Assembly (NCBI GenBank): GCA_009692065.1
Contig: SHZY01000052.1
Span: 1-36,867 of the forward strand
Source of the DNA: Gemmataceae bacterium
GTDB taxonomy: Bacteria; Planctomycetota; Planctomycetia; Gemmatales; Gemmataceae
Length of the DNA: 36,867 nt
Reading direction: 5' to 3'
Shown here: piece by piece, positions 24,548-32,386 of the stretch
Position numbering within the stretch: position 1 is the first letter of the stretch
Layout: every line of letters begins with the position of its first letter
Position numbers and translations under genes: made by a program
Notes under the pieces: model-generated
The model's input: only the letters and a program-made list of their open reading frames with translations
Database searches by the model: none
What the model was told of the DNA's origin: nothing

Positions 24548-26041
24548 ATGCGACGCAACCTCGAGGCGTTCACGGATGGGACCTTCGATCTGTGCATCAT
24601 CGGCGGCGGCATCACCGGCGCCGGGGTCGCACTTGACGCAGTGACACGCGGCTGGCGCGTCGCCCTCATCGACAAGGGAGACTTCGCGTCCGGCACCAGC
24701 AGCCTCTCCTCAAAGCTCGTTCATGGCGGGCTGCGGTATCTCGAATACGGTCATTTTGGGCTGGTGCATGAAGCCCTTGTGGAGCGCGGCCGGCTCCTGC
24801 GCAACGCTCCGCACCTCGTCGCCCCGCTTCCTTTCATCTTGCCGTTTTACAGAGGCGATCGACTCGCACCCTGGCAGTGGCGGCTGGGCTTGACGCTTTA
24901 CGATCTGCTGGCCGGCCGAGGCAACATCGCCCGCAGCCGGCGCTTGACCTGCCGCCAAATCCAATCCGCCTTGCCGGGCGTGAATCCGGAGAAACTGATC
25001 GGCGGCGCCTCCTACCACGATGCCCTGATGGATGACGCCCGGCTGTGCCTGGCGGTCTTGCAGACCGCGGCTCGCCACGGAGCGATCCTGGCGAATTACG
25101 TCGAGGCGGTCGAGTTCGAAAAATCAGGCGGAATCATTGCGGGCGTCTGGGCGCAGGATCGGCTGAGCGGGCGTCGCTGGCTGCTACGCTGTCGCGCGGT
25201 ATTGAACGCCGCCGGCCCCTGGGCCGATGCGCTCTGCCGGCTGGCGGGTGACAGCGGTGAGCCACGCTTGCAGCCTACCAAGGGGGTTCATTTGATTGCG
25301 CCGCCGCGCGGACACCGGGCAGCCGCTCTGCTATTGCATCCGTGCGACGGGCGAGTCTTCTTCGTTATCCCCTGGTACGGCAAGACGCTGATCGGCACGA
25401 CCGACACCTTTCCCGAGGCAGGTCCGGGCGCTCTGCAAGTGTTGCAGGCGGAGATCGACTACCTGGTGGAAGGATACAACCGGTATTTCTCGGCATCCTT
25501 GCGCGTTGATGAGGTGATGGGGACCTTTGCCGGTCTACGTCCATTGCTCCGCGTCAGGAGTGGCGCTCCATCCGCTCAATCGCGTGAATTCACCTTGCAG
25601 ACATCAGCCTCCGGCCTGGTGACCGCGCTCGGGGGCAAATACACCACGTTTCGTCAGATGGCCGAGACGATCGTAGATTCGCTCGCCGGGCGCTTGCAAA
25701 AGCGTCGGCGCTGCCAAACGCATAACCTGCCGCTGATGGGCACGCCGTCGATACCGTGGGGGATTTTCTGCCAGGACATGACCGCTTCAATCCGCAGCCG
25801 CTTCCCGATCGCGGAGGATACCGCCGTGCATCTGGTGCATCGCTATGGGGATCAGGTCGAGTCGGTATTGGAACGGATATCTGGCGCGGAAGGCGGGTTC
25901 AATCGCGTTCATCCCGACGAGCCGGACCTCGTCGGCGAGCAGCGCTACCAGCGCGAGGAAGAGATGGCGCAGTTTCCTGCGGATTTGTTCTTGCGCCGAA
26001 GCCGCATTGGCATGTTTCGACCGGAGTTGCTGTCCGTTTAA
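24548..26041 (+). CDS. glpD: FAD-dependent glycerol-3-phosphate dehydrogenase
   Basis: The 497-residue membrane-associated flavoenzyme oxidises glycerol 3-phosphate to dihydroxyacetone phosphate and passes electrons to quinone. It has the FAD fold IIGGGITGAGVALDAVTRGW (about residues 18-37), GTSSLSSKLVHGGLRYLEYG, the central LNAAGPWADALC, and GTTDTF. A DAO C-terminal domain with YGDQVESVLERI and RYQREEEMAQFPADLFLRRSRIG ends the protein. The start at 24548 is the only ATG consistent with the FAD fold; its Shine-Dalgarno is weak. With gpsA 3 kb upstream, the cell has both halves of a glycerol-3-phosphate/NADH shuttle. Confidence 0.95.
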   Translation: MRRNLEAFTDGTFDLCIIGGGITGAGVALDAVTRGWRVALIDKGDFASGTSSLSSKLVHGGLRYLEYGHFGLVHEALVERGRLLRNAPHLVAPLPFILPFYRGDRLAPWQWRLGLTLYDLLAGRGNIARSRRLTCRQIQSALPGVNPEKLIGGASYHDALMDDARLCLAVLQTAARHGAILANYVEAVEFEKSGGIIAGVWAQDRLSGRRWLLRCRAVLNAAGPWADALCRLAGDSGEPRLQPTKGVHLIAPPRGHRAAALLLHPCDGRVFFVIPWYGKTLIGTTDTFPEAGPGALQVLQAEIDYLVEGYNRYFSASLRVDEVMGTFAGLRPLLRVRSGAPSAQSREFTLQTSASGLVTALGGKYTTFRQMAETIVDSLAGRLQKRRRCQTHNLPLMGTPSIPWGIFCQDMTASIRSRFPIAEDTAVHLVHRYGDQVESVLERISGAEGGFNRVHPDEPDLVGEQRYQREEEMAQFPADLFLRRSRIGMFRPELLSV

Positions 26042-26042
26042 T

Positions 26043-26094
26043 CGCTTGCGGCTTCGCGCTCGCAGGGCGCCACGCGAGCGCAAAGCCGCAAGCG
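26043..26094 (+). repeat. TTAGCGC-family interspersed palindrome, copy 6
   Basis: Arms 26043-26063 and 26074-26094 pair at 20 of 21 around the loop AGGGCGCCAC. The element starts one base after the glpD stop and ends 12 bp before the convergent metal-sensor stop, so it may terminate both. Confidence 0.9.
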
Positions 26095-26106
26095 GCAATA
26101 GGCGAA

Positions 26107-26451
26107 TTATTTGACAACATCCACCGGCCCATGATCGTCGCAGTGGTCGCCGTGCGGGTGATGCAGGTGGCCATCGACAAGATAATCGACATGGTCGCCG
26201 TGCGGGATCGCCTCGTGGCCGCAGTTCGGGCCGTGAGCGTGATTGTTCGGATGCTTGCCGCAGGCGTGCTTCGGCGTGCAGTCCGCCGGATTCTTTTTCG
26301 AGACGTCAAGGGCGTGCTCCTCGACCTTGTCTCCCTTGGGGTGATGGAGGTGGCCGTCGTGTAGATAATCGACGTGGTCGCCGTGCTTGACCGCAGTGTG
26401 GCCGCAGCCCTTGCCGTGATCGTGATCGTGCTGGTGATGATGGTCGCTCAT
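26107..26451 (-). CDS. Possible separate His-rich protein from an internal start
   Basis: An in-frame ATG at 26451 (Met138 of the fusion, MSDHHHQHDHDHGK) is preceded by AAAGGGAG about 9 bp upstream, a Shine-Dalgarno better than anything before the fusion's own ATG. The 114-residue product would be a free metal-binding protein. Short proteins of this HGDHVDYLxDGHL type occur alone in other bacteria, from family knowledge. Whether it is made independently cannot be read from sequence alone. Confidence 0.5.
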   Translation of the reverse strand: MSDHHHQHDHDHGKGCGHTAVKHGDHVDYLHDGHLHHPKGDKVEEHALDVSKKNPADCTPKHACGKHPNNHAHGPNCGHEAIPHGDHVDYLVDGHLHHPHGDHCDDHGPVDVVK

Positions 26452-26862
26452 TTTCTTGACTCCCTTTCGAGGTTGCGGCCGACGTGGAGAAACGGAAGCC
26501 TTTTCCGGCTCTCCCGCATGGGCCAAAGCGTTTTGAATCATGTCGATGACGTGCTGATCGGCGAGGGCGTAGTACAGGTGCGTGCCATCGCGGCGGCGGA
26601 CAATGAGCCGTTCACCGCGCAAGAGCCGCAGCCGCTGCGAGACGGTGGAGAACTTTTCACGGAGCGCATCCACGAGTTCCGTCACGCAGCACTCGCCCTG
26701 CATGAGGTACTCAAGAAGACGCAGCCGGGGGCCATCCCCCAGCGCGCGAAACAGGCGGCTCGCCTTCTCCAGTGCGTCGGGGCTGGACTTCGGCAGCTTC
26801 TTGGAGGCATGTTCCGCAGGATGGCAGCCCGCGTGCTTAATTCTAGGTTGCTTCGCTTTCAT
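26107..26862 (-). CDS. SmtB/ArsR-type metal sensor fused to a His-rich tail
   Basis: The 251-residue protein joins two parts. Residues 30-118 form an ArsR/SmtB winged helix (LFRALGDGPRLRLLEYL, then recognition helix TVSQRLRLLRGERLI). The alpha5 helix has Asp102, His104, His115 and Glu118, the same spacing as the SmtB zinc site (DxH-x10-HxxE). Cys58 and Cys59 lie in alpha3, and Cys13/His14 in an N-terminal extension, so a second thiol site is possible. Residues 138-251 are a tail with about 27 His and 5 Cys, built from two modules (CGHTAVKHGDHVDYLHDGHL and CGHEAIPHGDHVDYLVDGHL). I infer a zinc- or cadmium-responsive repressor with a metal-buffering tail. No metal transporter gene is adjacent. 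Confidence 0.88.
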   Translation of the reverse strand: MKAKQPRIKHAGCHPAEHASKKLPKSSPDALEKASRLFRALGDGPRLRLLEYLMQGECCVTELVDALREKFSTVSQRLRLLRGERLIVRRRDGTHLYYALADQHVIDMIQNALAHAGEPEKASVSPRRPQPRKGVKKMSDHHHQHDHDHGKGCGHTAVKHGDHVDYLHDGHLHHPKGDKVEEHALDVSKKNPADCTPKHACGKHPNNHAHGPNCGHEAIPHGDHVDYLVDGHLHHPHGDHCDDHGPVDVVK

Positions 26863-26882
26863 ATTTCATCATCTAGTGAAAT
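26863..26882 (-). promoter_or_regulatory. Operator-like inverted repeat at the sensor start
   Basis: ATTTCA and TGAAAT lie in inverted orientation, separated by TCATCTAG. The site overlaps the last two bases of the -10 box and runs up to the ATG. A bound SmtB-type dimer would block transcription, implying autoregulation. Confidence 0.65.
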
Positions 26883-26908
26883 AATAAACCCCGGCGGAGG
26901 TCCGTCAA
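26881..26908 (-). promoter_or_regulatory. Sigma70-type promoter of the metal sensor gene
   Basis: On the minus strand TTGACG (26908-26903) and TATTAT (26886-26881) are 16 bp apart. Transcription should begin about 11 bp before the ATG, leaving a very short leader without a Shine-Dalgarno. Confidence 0.65.
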
Positions 26909-26923
26909 GAGGAATAACGGCAT

Positions 26924-26943
26924 ATTTCATGAAATGATGAAAT
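26924..26943. promoter_or_regulatory. Second ATTTCAT operator cluster
   Basis: A perfect 12-bp palindrome ATTTCATGAAAT (26924-26935) is followed by a third half-site ATGAAAT (26937-26943). It lies upstream of the -35 box. It could let two dimers bind cooperatively with the start-proximal site. Confidence 0.55.
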
Positions 26944-26957
26944 TAATTGTCAACCAG

Positions 26958-27024
26958 CCCCACGCGCAAGCGTGGGGATTGAGTATCGTTCACGGCGAAC
27001 GAACCCCCACGCTTGCGCGTGGGG
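26958..27024. repeat. Inverted pair of self-symmetric 20-mers
   Basis: The 20-mers at 26958-26977 and 27005-27024 are exact reverse complements, and each is itself nearly palindromic (CCCCACGC, GCAA, GCGTGGGG). The right copy ends 5 bp before the kbl stop. It probably acts as the kbl terminator on the minus strand. Confidence 0.8.
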
Positions 27025-27028
27025 ATGG

Positions 27029-28216
27029 TTAAACAACGCCGATGTCCCGCCCGACCTCTGTGAACGCCCGCACCGCGAGGTCCAACTGCTCAGGCGTGTG
27101 GGCCGCGGAAGTTTGGATGCGAATGCGCGCCAAGCCTTGGGGCACGACCGGGAAGCTGAAGCCGATGACGTAGATGCCTTTCTCCAGCAGGCTGTCCGCC
27201 ATTTTCGTGGCGAGGGCGGCGTCGCCGAGCATCACGGGCAGGATCGGGTGCTGCCCCGGCTTGATCTTGAAGCCCGCCTTCTCCAGCCCGGCACGCAGCG
27301 TGCGCGCATTGCTGTGCAAGCGATCCCGTAAGTCACTGCTCTTGGAGACGAGTTCCAACGCTTTCCGCGAGGCCATGATGATCGGCGGCGGCACGGCGTT
27401 CGAGAAGAGGTACGGCCGCGAACGCTGGCGCAAATAATCGACCAGTTCCTGGCTGCCCGAGGTGAAGCCTCCTGCAGCGCCGCCGAGCGTCTTGCCGAGC
27501 GTGCTGGTGACGATGTCGATGCGTTCCAGGCAACCTTGCGCCTCCGCGCTGCCGCGCCCGCCGGGGCCGAGGATGCCGGTGGCGTGGCTGTCGTCCACCA
27601 TCACCATCGCGTCATGTTTGTCGGCCAGGGCGCAGATGTCGGGCAGGGGCGCGAGCGAGCCGTCCATCGAGAAGACGCCGTCGGTCGCGATCAGGCGGAA
27701 GCGGGCGTCCTTCGTTTCGAGGAGGCAGCGTTCCAGGTCGGCGACGTCGCAATTCTTGTAGCGCAGCCGTTTCGCTTTGCACAGTCGGACGCCGTCGATG
27801 ATGCTGGCGTGATTGAGTTCATCGCTGATGACGGCGTCTTCCTCGCCGAGGATGGTTTCGAAGAGCCCGCCGTTGGCGTCCCAGCACGAGCTGTAGAGGA
27901 TCGCGTCGTCCTTGCCGAGGAAGCGGGCGACTTCCTGCTCGAATTGCCGATGAATCTCCTGGGTGCCGCAGATGAAGCGGACCGACGCCATGCCGTAGCC
28001 GTACTTCTTCAGCCCTTCCATGGCGGCGGCAACGATGTCGGGATGATTGGCGAGGCCGAGGTAGTTGTTGGCGCAAAAGTTGATGACGTCGCGGTCGGCA
28101 ACCTTGATGGCGGAGCCTTGCGGGCTTTGCAATTGCCGCTCGCGCTTGTAGAGGCCCTTGGCCTTGAGGTCGTCGAGCTGGGTTCGCAGGAGGTCACGCA
28201 GTCGTTGCTGGCTCAT
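27029..28216 (-). CDS. kbl: Glycine C-acetyltransferase (2-amino-3-ketobutyrate CoA ligase)
   Basis: The 395-residue PLP enzyme of the alpha-oxoamine synthase family converts 2-amino-3-ketobutyrate plus CoA to glycine and acetyl-CoA in threonine breakdown. Visible are [63 protein letters not shown], and the PLP-lysine motif [14 protein letters not shown]. The length equals E. coli Kbl (398). The ATG at 28216 has GAGG about 8 bp upstream; a longer open frame to 28390 overlaps the divergent trpF gene and is rejected. The usual tdh partner is not adjacent. Confidence 0.95.
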   Translation of the reverse strand: MSQQRLRDLLRTQLDDLKAKGLYKRERQLQSPQGSAIKVADRDVINFCANNYLGLANHPDIVAAAMEGLKKYGYGMASVRFICGTQEIHRQFEQEVARFLGKDDAILYSSCWDANGGLFETILGEEDAVISDELNHASIIDGVRLCKAKRLRYKNCDVADLERCLLETKDARFRLIATDGVFSMDGSLAPLPDICALADKHDAMVMVDDSHATGILGPGGRGSAEAQGCLERIDIVTSTLGKTLGGAAGGFTSGSQELVDYLRQRSRPYLFSNAVPPPIIMASRKALELVSKSSDLRDRLHSNARTLRAGLEKAGFKIKPGQHPILPVMLGDAALATKMADSLLEKGIYVIGFSFPVVPQGLARIRIQTSAAHTPEQLDLAVRAFTEVGRDIGVV

Positions 28217-28301
28217 GGCTAAAACCTCACGGAGGAACGGGGTCTGTGCGTAGAATAAACTACCAGAACTGTAACGGCAACGATAGCGCCGAGGACGAAA
28301 C

Positions 28302-28946
28302 ATGCGGGTTCGCGTCAAGATCTGCGGGATCACGAATCCGGCCGATGCCGAGCTGGCGGCGTCGCTCGGCGCGGACATGATTGGCCTCAACTTCTACGCG
28401 CAGTCCCCCCGCTTCATCGATAAAGAGACGGCTCGTTCGATTGTCGAGGTTTTGCCGACGGGCGTGGAGCCGGTCGCACTGTTCGTAGAAGAGCTGATCA
28501 CGCGTATCCAGAGTACGATCCAACCGCTCAATCTTCGCACCGTGCAGATGCACGGAGAGCTGAATGAGTGCCTCATGTCAGGTACGCGCTGCATCGCAGC
28601 GTTTTCCGTGCGCGATGCCGTCAGCTTGCAGAACATTACGGCACAGCTTGACCTTTTCGCGTCGGTTGGCGATGTCCCGTTCGCCATTCTCGTCGATGCC
28701 CACGTCCCAGGCCAGTACGGCGGCACCGGTCAGACGGCGCCGTGGCACCTGCTCGCGGACTTCAAGCCCGGCGTGCCGCTTATTCTCGCGGGCGGCCTGA
28801 CGCCGGAGAATGTCGCCGAGGCGATCCGTATCGTGCGTCCCTATGCCGTCGATGTCGCCAGCGGTGTCGAAAGCGCCCCTGGAAAGAAGGACGCGGAGAA
28901 GATGCGGCGGTTCATTGACGCAGTTCGCGCCTCGTCTGATTCCTGA
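28302..28946 (+). CDS. trpF: Phosphoribosylanthranilate isomerase
   Basis: The 214-residue TIM-barrel enzyme isomerises N-(5'-phosphoribosyl)anthranilate in tryptophan synthesis. KICGIT at residues 6-11 holds the catalytic Cys8, [14 protein letters not shown] holds the catalytic Asp, [12 protein letters not shown] and [20 protein letters not shown] bind phosphate. It starts 85 bp from the divergent kbl gene. No other trp gene is near. The last codons and the TGA lie inside a CCTGAC heptamer repeat, so the C-terminal SDS is probably repeat-derived. Confidence 0.95.
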   Translation: MRVRVKICGITNPADAELAASLGADMIGLNFYAQSPRFIDKETARSIVEVLPTGVEPVALFVEELITRIQSTIQPLNLRTVQMHGELNECLMSGTRCIAAFSVRDAVSLQNITAQLDLFASVGDVPFAILVDAHVPGQYGGTGQTAPWHLLADFKPGVPLILAGGLTPENVAEAIRIVRPYAVDVASGVESAPGKKDAEKMRRFIDAVRASSDS

Positions 28947-28968
28947 CCCCTGATCCCTGACTCCTGAC
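28936..28968 (+). repeat. Heptamer array overlapping the trpF stop
   Basis: CTGATTC, CTGACCC, CTGATCC, CTGACTC and CTGAC form about 4.7 units with a 7-bp period. It is the same family as the array at 24454-24533. The trpF TGA (28944-28946) is inside it. Confidence 0.85.
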
Positions 28969-29040
28969 TTTCGTCTTTACCAGCCCGCGCCGAATCGCTA
29001 TCACCTCTGCTTGAATGCAATCCGCCAGGGAGGGCTGATC

Positions 29041-30645
29041 ATGCGAATTGGACTCTGCGCGTTTCTCTGTCTTGCCGTTTCTGCGTCGTTTGCCGGCGCC
29101 CAAGGTCTCGACAAGGCCAAGCTTCGCCAGTCGATCGAGATGCCGGCCCTAAGCACCTCTTTCGGCGTGCAATTCCGCTCCAGTGAGCGCGATGGCAAAG
29201 GAAATAAATACGATCCGGAGAAGAAACTCGCCGAGATGCAAAAGAAACTGACCGGCACGGCCGACGATGCGGAGACTCTCTTCGAGATGCGCGGCATCTA
29301 CCTCGAATGTCTGAAGGATGAGAAGAAGGGCAAAGAGATGGTCGACAAGGCGGAATCCGTGTTGCGGCCCATCCTGCAGACCACCGATCCGAAGCAGGCC
29401 CATCTGGTGACGCTTTACGGCAGCGTGCTGGAAATCTTGAAAGACAATCCGTGGACCGACTGCGAGGCATGGGCCAGCCGAGCCGTTTCCGTGGGCCCGC
29501 AGGACTGGCGAACCTGGGCCTATCTTGCGCACGCACGGCACCAGCAGATTCCGACGATCCTGTGCGGGGGCGACGAGACACGTCTTCCGAAAGAACGACG
29601 AACGCAGACCGTCATCGGCATGCTTTACCAGGGGCGATTCCGTCCGGAGCATGTCGATCAAGCGGAGAAGGCGCTCAACGAGGCGTTGCAATATCACGAC
29701 AAGGCCAAAGAGCTGGCGGCCAATGATCCGAAGCGACAGATCCGGCGGTACGGCTTTCGTCTGGCGGAAGTGGTGCTGCGCGATGGGATCAGCGTCTACC
29801 GTGGGCAGAAGCCCGCCTATCCGAAGTTGCAGTTTGAGCGCGTCGTGCTGGATGAATTACAGGTTGCCGCTCAGCTCAATCACGATCATCTGCTTTGGCA
29901 TTCGCAGCTCGCGCACCATCTGATCATGCTGGGCTGGCATGACAGCCGCGATAACAGCGGCAGGCCGGCCAAGGCCTTCCGGCCGTCGCGTGTCGAGGAT
30001 GAGCCCGTGATCCGCGCCGCGCTGGCCCGCATGGAGAAGCTGACGGAGGGGGCGAGCGCGGAGGCGACAGTTTTCTGCTATTCGATCCTGGCCGCCCTGC
30101 ATTCGTCCATGCAGGAAAACGCGGCGGTTGAGAAGATTGCGCGCAAGATGTTGCAACTGGAGCCGGCCAATCAGCTCGCGTCGGAACACTTGCAGCAAGC
30201 GCTGCTCGTACAAGGGCGGCATGCCGATCAACTGGTGGCGGCCCAGGCACTGGCGAAAGAATTGCCGTCGCCGCGCAATCACTTCATCCTCGCCAAGGCG
30301 CTCGCGCTCAACAATCGCGATGACTTGGCCGAGCACGCGTGCCTGGAGGGGCTCAAGAAGGAAGCTGGCAATGCGCATTGCCTGCTTGGCATGACTGCGT
30401 TGATGATGCGCAAGGGCGACGGCGCGGTGACGTTGAAAGTCGCGTGGGAGCTGCTGGACAAGGCCAGCCCAGCCTGCCGGCCCGAAGCGGGGTCGAACCT
30501 GGTTGCCGACCTGGATTATCTGTCGGCGATTCATCAGGCACTCTCGGGTGAGGCCGGCTTTGCGTGCATCAAGCTGCAGCGGTTGCAACTCGAGGACGCC
30601 ACCAACGCACGCTACGAAAAGGCGCTGGCCGTCATTGGCCGATAG
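29041..30645 (+). CDS. Secreted TPR-like repeat protein, function unknown
   Basis: The 534-residue protein has a signal peptide (MRIGLCAFLCLAVSASFAGA). The mature part is almost entirely helical. Pairs of helices with A-G-Y/L spacing of about 34 residues resemble tetratricopeptide or SEL-like repeats (for example KIARKMLQLEPANQLASEHLQQAL and HFILAKALALNNRDDLAEHACLEGL, near residues 360-440). TPR proteins bind other proteins; this one should act in the periplasm. I do not recognise a specific family. GGAGGG 7 bp before the ATG at 29041 fixes the start. A strong hairpin and T14 tract follow. Confidence 0.8.
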   Translation: MRIGLCAFLCLAVSASFAGAQGLDKAKLRQSIEMPALSTSFGVQFRSSERDGKGNKYDPEKKLAEMQKKLTGTADDAETLFEMRGIYLECLKDEKKGKEMVDKAESVLRPILQTTDPKQAHLVTLYGSVLEILKDNPWTDCEAWASRAVSVGPQDWRTWAYLAHARHQQIPTILCGGDETRLPKERRTQTVIGMLYQGRFRPEHVDQAEKALNEALQYHDKAKELAANDPKRQIRRYGFRLAEVVLRDGISVYRGQKPAYPKLQFERVVLDELQVAAQLNHDHLLWHSQLAHHLIMLGWHDSRDNSGRPAKAFRPSRVEDEPVIRAALARMEKLTEGASAEATVFCYSILAALHSSMQENAAVEKIARKMLQLEPANQLASEHLQQALLVQGRHADQLVAAQALAKELPSPRNHFILAKALALNNRDDLAEHACLEGLKKEAGNAHCLLGMTALMMRKGDGAVTLKVAWELLDKASPACRPEAGSNLVADLDYLSAIHQALSGEAGFACIKLQRLQLEDATNARYEKALAVIGR

Positions 30646-30648
30646 TTT

Positions 30649-30703
30649 GTTTAGCCCCGCCTCTGAGAGGCGGGGCCAAACAACGGATATTTTTTTTTTT
30701 TTT
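30649..30703 (+). terminator. Intrinsic terminator-like hairpin with T14 tract
   Basis: Arms 30649-30663 and 30667-30681 pair at 14 of 15 around TGA, and a run of 14 T follows at 30690-30703. The 8-nt gap between stem and T-tract is longer than usual, so it is efficient only if the T-run still acts. It ends the TPR-protein transcript. Confidence 0.8.
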
Positions 30704-30771
30704 ACTCCCCGTTCCCCAAATCTCACGATACGATTCCTTCATCTCAAATTGGCTCCCCTGGAGAATACGCT

Positions 30772-31806
30772 GTGACTCACTTTTGCAAGTTCGCCTTGGC
30801 TGCCCTCGTCTCGCTGTCGCTCGGGCTTCTGGCCCGCGCCGATGAGCCAAACCTCAAGAAATATTCGCCGCCGGCGGACAACGCGAAGGACGAGCCGATG
30901 GCGAAGCAGTTCTCGCTGGACAAAGCGGTCGGCTTCCTCGATAACGCTGCCCTACAGTGGACGGACAAGCGTGGCTGCTTTGCCTGTCACACGAACTACG
31001 CGTACCTCTATGTTCGGCCCATGGTCGGCGCCAAGGTACAGGCGCATGCGGAAGTTCGCCAATCGCTCGAGAACATGGTGACCGATAGCTGGGTGCTCGG
31101 CAAGCCACGATGGGATGCCGAAGTTATCGCGACCGCGGCCGCACTGGCCTACAACGATTCGCTCACGACCAAGAAGCTGCATCCGTTGACGAGGCTCGCC
31201 CTCAACAGGATGTGGACCGTGCAGCGCAAGGACGGCGGCATCAGCTGGCTGTTGTGCAAATGGCCGCCGATGGAGAACGACGACCACTACGGCGTCACCC
31301 TCGCCGCCCTCGCCGTCGGAGTTGCCCCGGACGGCTACGCCAAGACGAAACAGGCCGCCAAGGGGCTCGCCGGTCTGCGCGGCTGGCTTGCGAAAAACCC
31401 GCCCCAGAATCTGCACCACAAGGCGATGATTCTTTGGGTGTCTACCTCACTCGACGGCTTCATGACTGCCGACGAGCAGAAAGCCGTCAAGAAAGAACTC
31501 CTCGCCCAGCAACTCCCCGACGGCGGTTGGTCCGCCTCCGGCATCTACCCTTGGCCGCGCGCCGATAGGAAGGAACAAGAACCCGACGTCAGCGACGGCT
31601 ACGGCACCGGCTTCACGATCTTCGTCCTGCGCCGCGCTGGGGTGGCCGCCGATGATCCCGCGCTGGTCAAGGGCATCGCCTGGCTCAAGGGCAACCAGCG
31701 TGAGAGCGGCCGCTGGTTCGCACGCTCCCTCTACAGAGACAACAAGCACTATTTGAGCCACGCCGGCAGCGCGTTCGCTGTGATGGCGATCCAGGCATGC
31801 CAATAG
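30772..31806 (+). CDS. Secreted alpha/alpha-barrel (prenyltransferase/squalene-cyclase-like) protein with CxxCH
   Basis: The 344-residue protein has a signal peptide (FALAALVSLSLGLLARA). A CFACH motif at about residues 68-72 is a possible c-type haem site. Repeats of the prenyltransferase/squalene-oxidocyclase toroid type follow, with QW-like motifs (QRKDGGISW, QLPDGGWSASG, NQRESGRWFARS). The catalytic DxDD of cyclases is absent, so enzymatic cyclisation is unlikely. The GTG start at 30772 has GGAG 8 bp upstream. The function is unknown; a periplasmic binding or redox role is inferred. The small membrane gene starts 12 bp after its stop. Confidence 0.8.
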   Translation: MTHFCKFALAALVSLSLGLLARADEPNLKKYSPPADNAKDEPMAKQFSLDKAVGFLDNAALQWTDKRGCFACHTNYAYLYVRPMVGAKVQAHAEVRQSLENMVTDSWVLGKPRWDAEVIATAAALAYNDSLTTKKLHPLTRLALNRMWTVQRKDGGISWLLCKWPPMENDDHYGVTLAALAVGVAPDGYAKTKQAAKGLAGLRGWLAKNPPQNLHHKAMILWVSTSLDGFMTADEQKAVKKELLAQQLPDGGWSASGIYPWPRADRKEQEPDVSDGYGTGFTIFVLRRAGVAADDPALVKGIAWLKGNQRESGRWFARSLYRDNKHYLSHAGSAFAVMAIQACQ

Positions 31807-31818
31807 TGGAGGTCGGCG

Positions 31819-32028
31819 ATGGCTGCCTTTTACTTGATCGCGATCGGCGTCGGGCTTTTCATGATTGCCGTGGCGGTTTTCAACTGGGACTTCTGGTTCT
31901 TCGATAGCGAGTCCAGGGTAATCGAGATGATCGGCGGGGAAATGGCCGTACGCTGGTACTGGGGAATCGGTGGATTGCTGCTGATCATCTCCACGGCGAC
32001 GCACTGGATTTGGGGATGGGACTTCTGA
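31819..32028 (+). CDS. Small two-helix membrane protein (Imm17-like)
   Basis: The 69-residue protein has two membrane segments (FYLIAIGVGLFMIAVAVF and WYWGIGGLLLIISTATHW) joined by an acidic loop, FDSESRVIEMIGGEMAV. The layout with FNWDFWFF and the RxIExxG loop resembles the immunity-17 family, but the match is by eye and no toxin gene is near. The ATG has GGAGG close upstream and lies 12 bp after the preceding stop, so the two are probably co-transcribed. Confidence 0.7.
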   Translation: MAAFYLIAIGVGLFMIAVAVFNWDFWFFDSESRVIEMIGGEMAVRWYWGIGGLLLIISTATHWIWGWDF

Positions 32029-32064
32029 CCGCTCGGCGTGCGGCTCGCCTCACCACAAGGCCGA

Positions 32065-32095
32065 GCCGCGCACACAGCGCAGCGGAGTAAGTGGT
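32065..32095. repeat. Degenerate half of the GGAGTAAGCGG palindrome
   Basis: GAGCCGCGCAC followed by GCGGAGTAAGTGG resembles the left arm at 18410-18431 with about nine extra bases. A partner half (ACTTACCGCTCACTCCG, 32382-32398) lies on the other side of the pseudogene. Confidence 0.5.
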
Positions 32096-32101
32096 ATTGC
32101 G

Positions 32102-32351
32102 TCATTCGCTATTCTGGCGGACCTGGCTGGCCTGTTCAACGACATCGAAGCCAGCGAGCTGGACGCTGTCGCCCGTGGGCTTGAGAACGGTGCACAGGAT
32201 GCGCATGGTCGTGGTCTTGGCGGCGCCGGTGGGACCCGAGCATGCCGAAGACTTCACCGCGCTTGGCATGAAAGCTGACGTCATAGACGGCCATCACCTG
32301 ACCGCGACGCAGATCGCGAAAGGATTTCGTGAGGCTCTTGACGTGGATCAT
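32102..32351 (-). pseudogene. Broken ABC transporter ATP-binding protein (N-terminal fragment)
   Basis: Reading from 32351 gives the start of a NatA-like ABC ATPase (MIHVKSLTKSF, then VYDVSFHAKRGEVFGMLG). At about 32234 an extra base shifts the frame. The next frame continues GPTGAAKTTTMRILCTVLKP and LAGFDVVEQA, which completes the Walker A region. Walker A itself has GAAK where GAGK is expected. A stop follows at 32102, and the remaining two-thirds of the gene, including ABC signature and Walker B, is missing. It lies 35 bp after greA on the same strand and is flanked by repeat halves. It cannot make a working ATPase. Confidence 0.85.
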
Positions 32352-32386
32352 GGGAGTGGTGCGATTTCTCAACCACTACTTACCGC

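Noticed and set aside
30772..31806. Functional squalene-hopene cyclase
   Set aside because: The protein is half the usual length, has a signal peptide, and lacks the DxDD catalytic motif.
31819..32028. Toxin-immunity system
   Set aside because: The Imm17 resemblance is only by eye, and no polymorphic toxin or secretion gene is adjacent.
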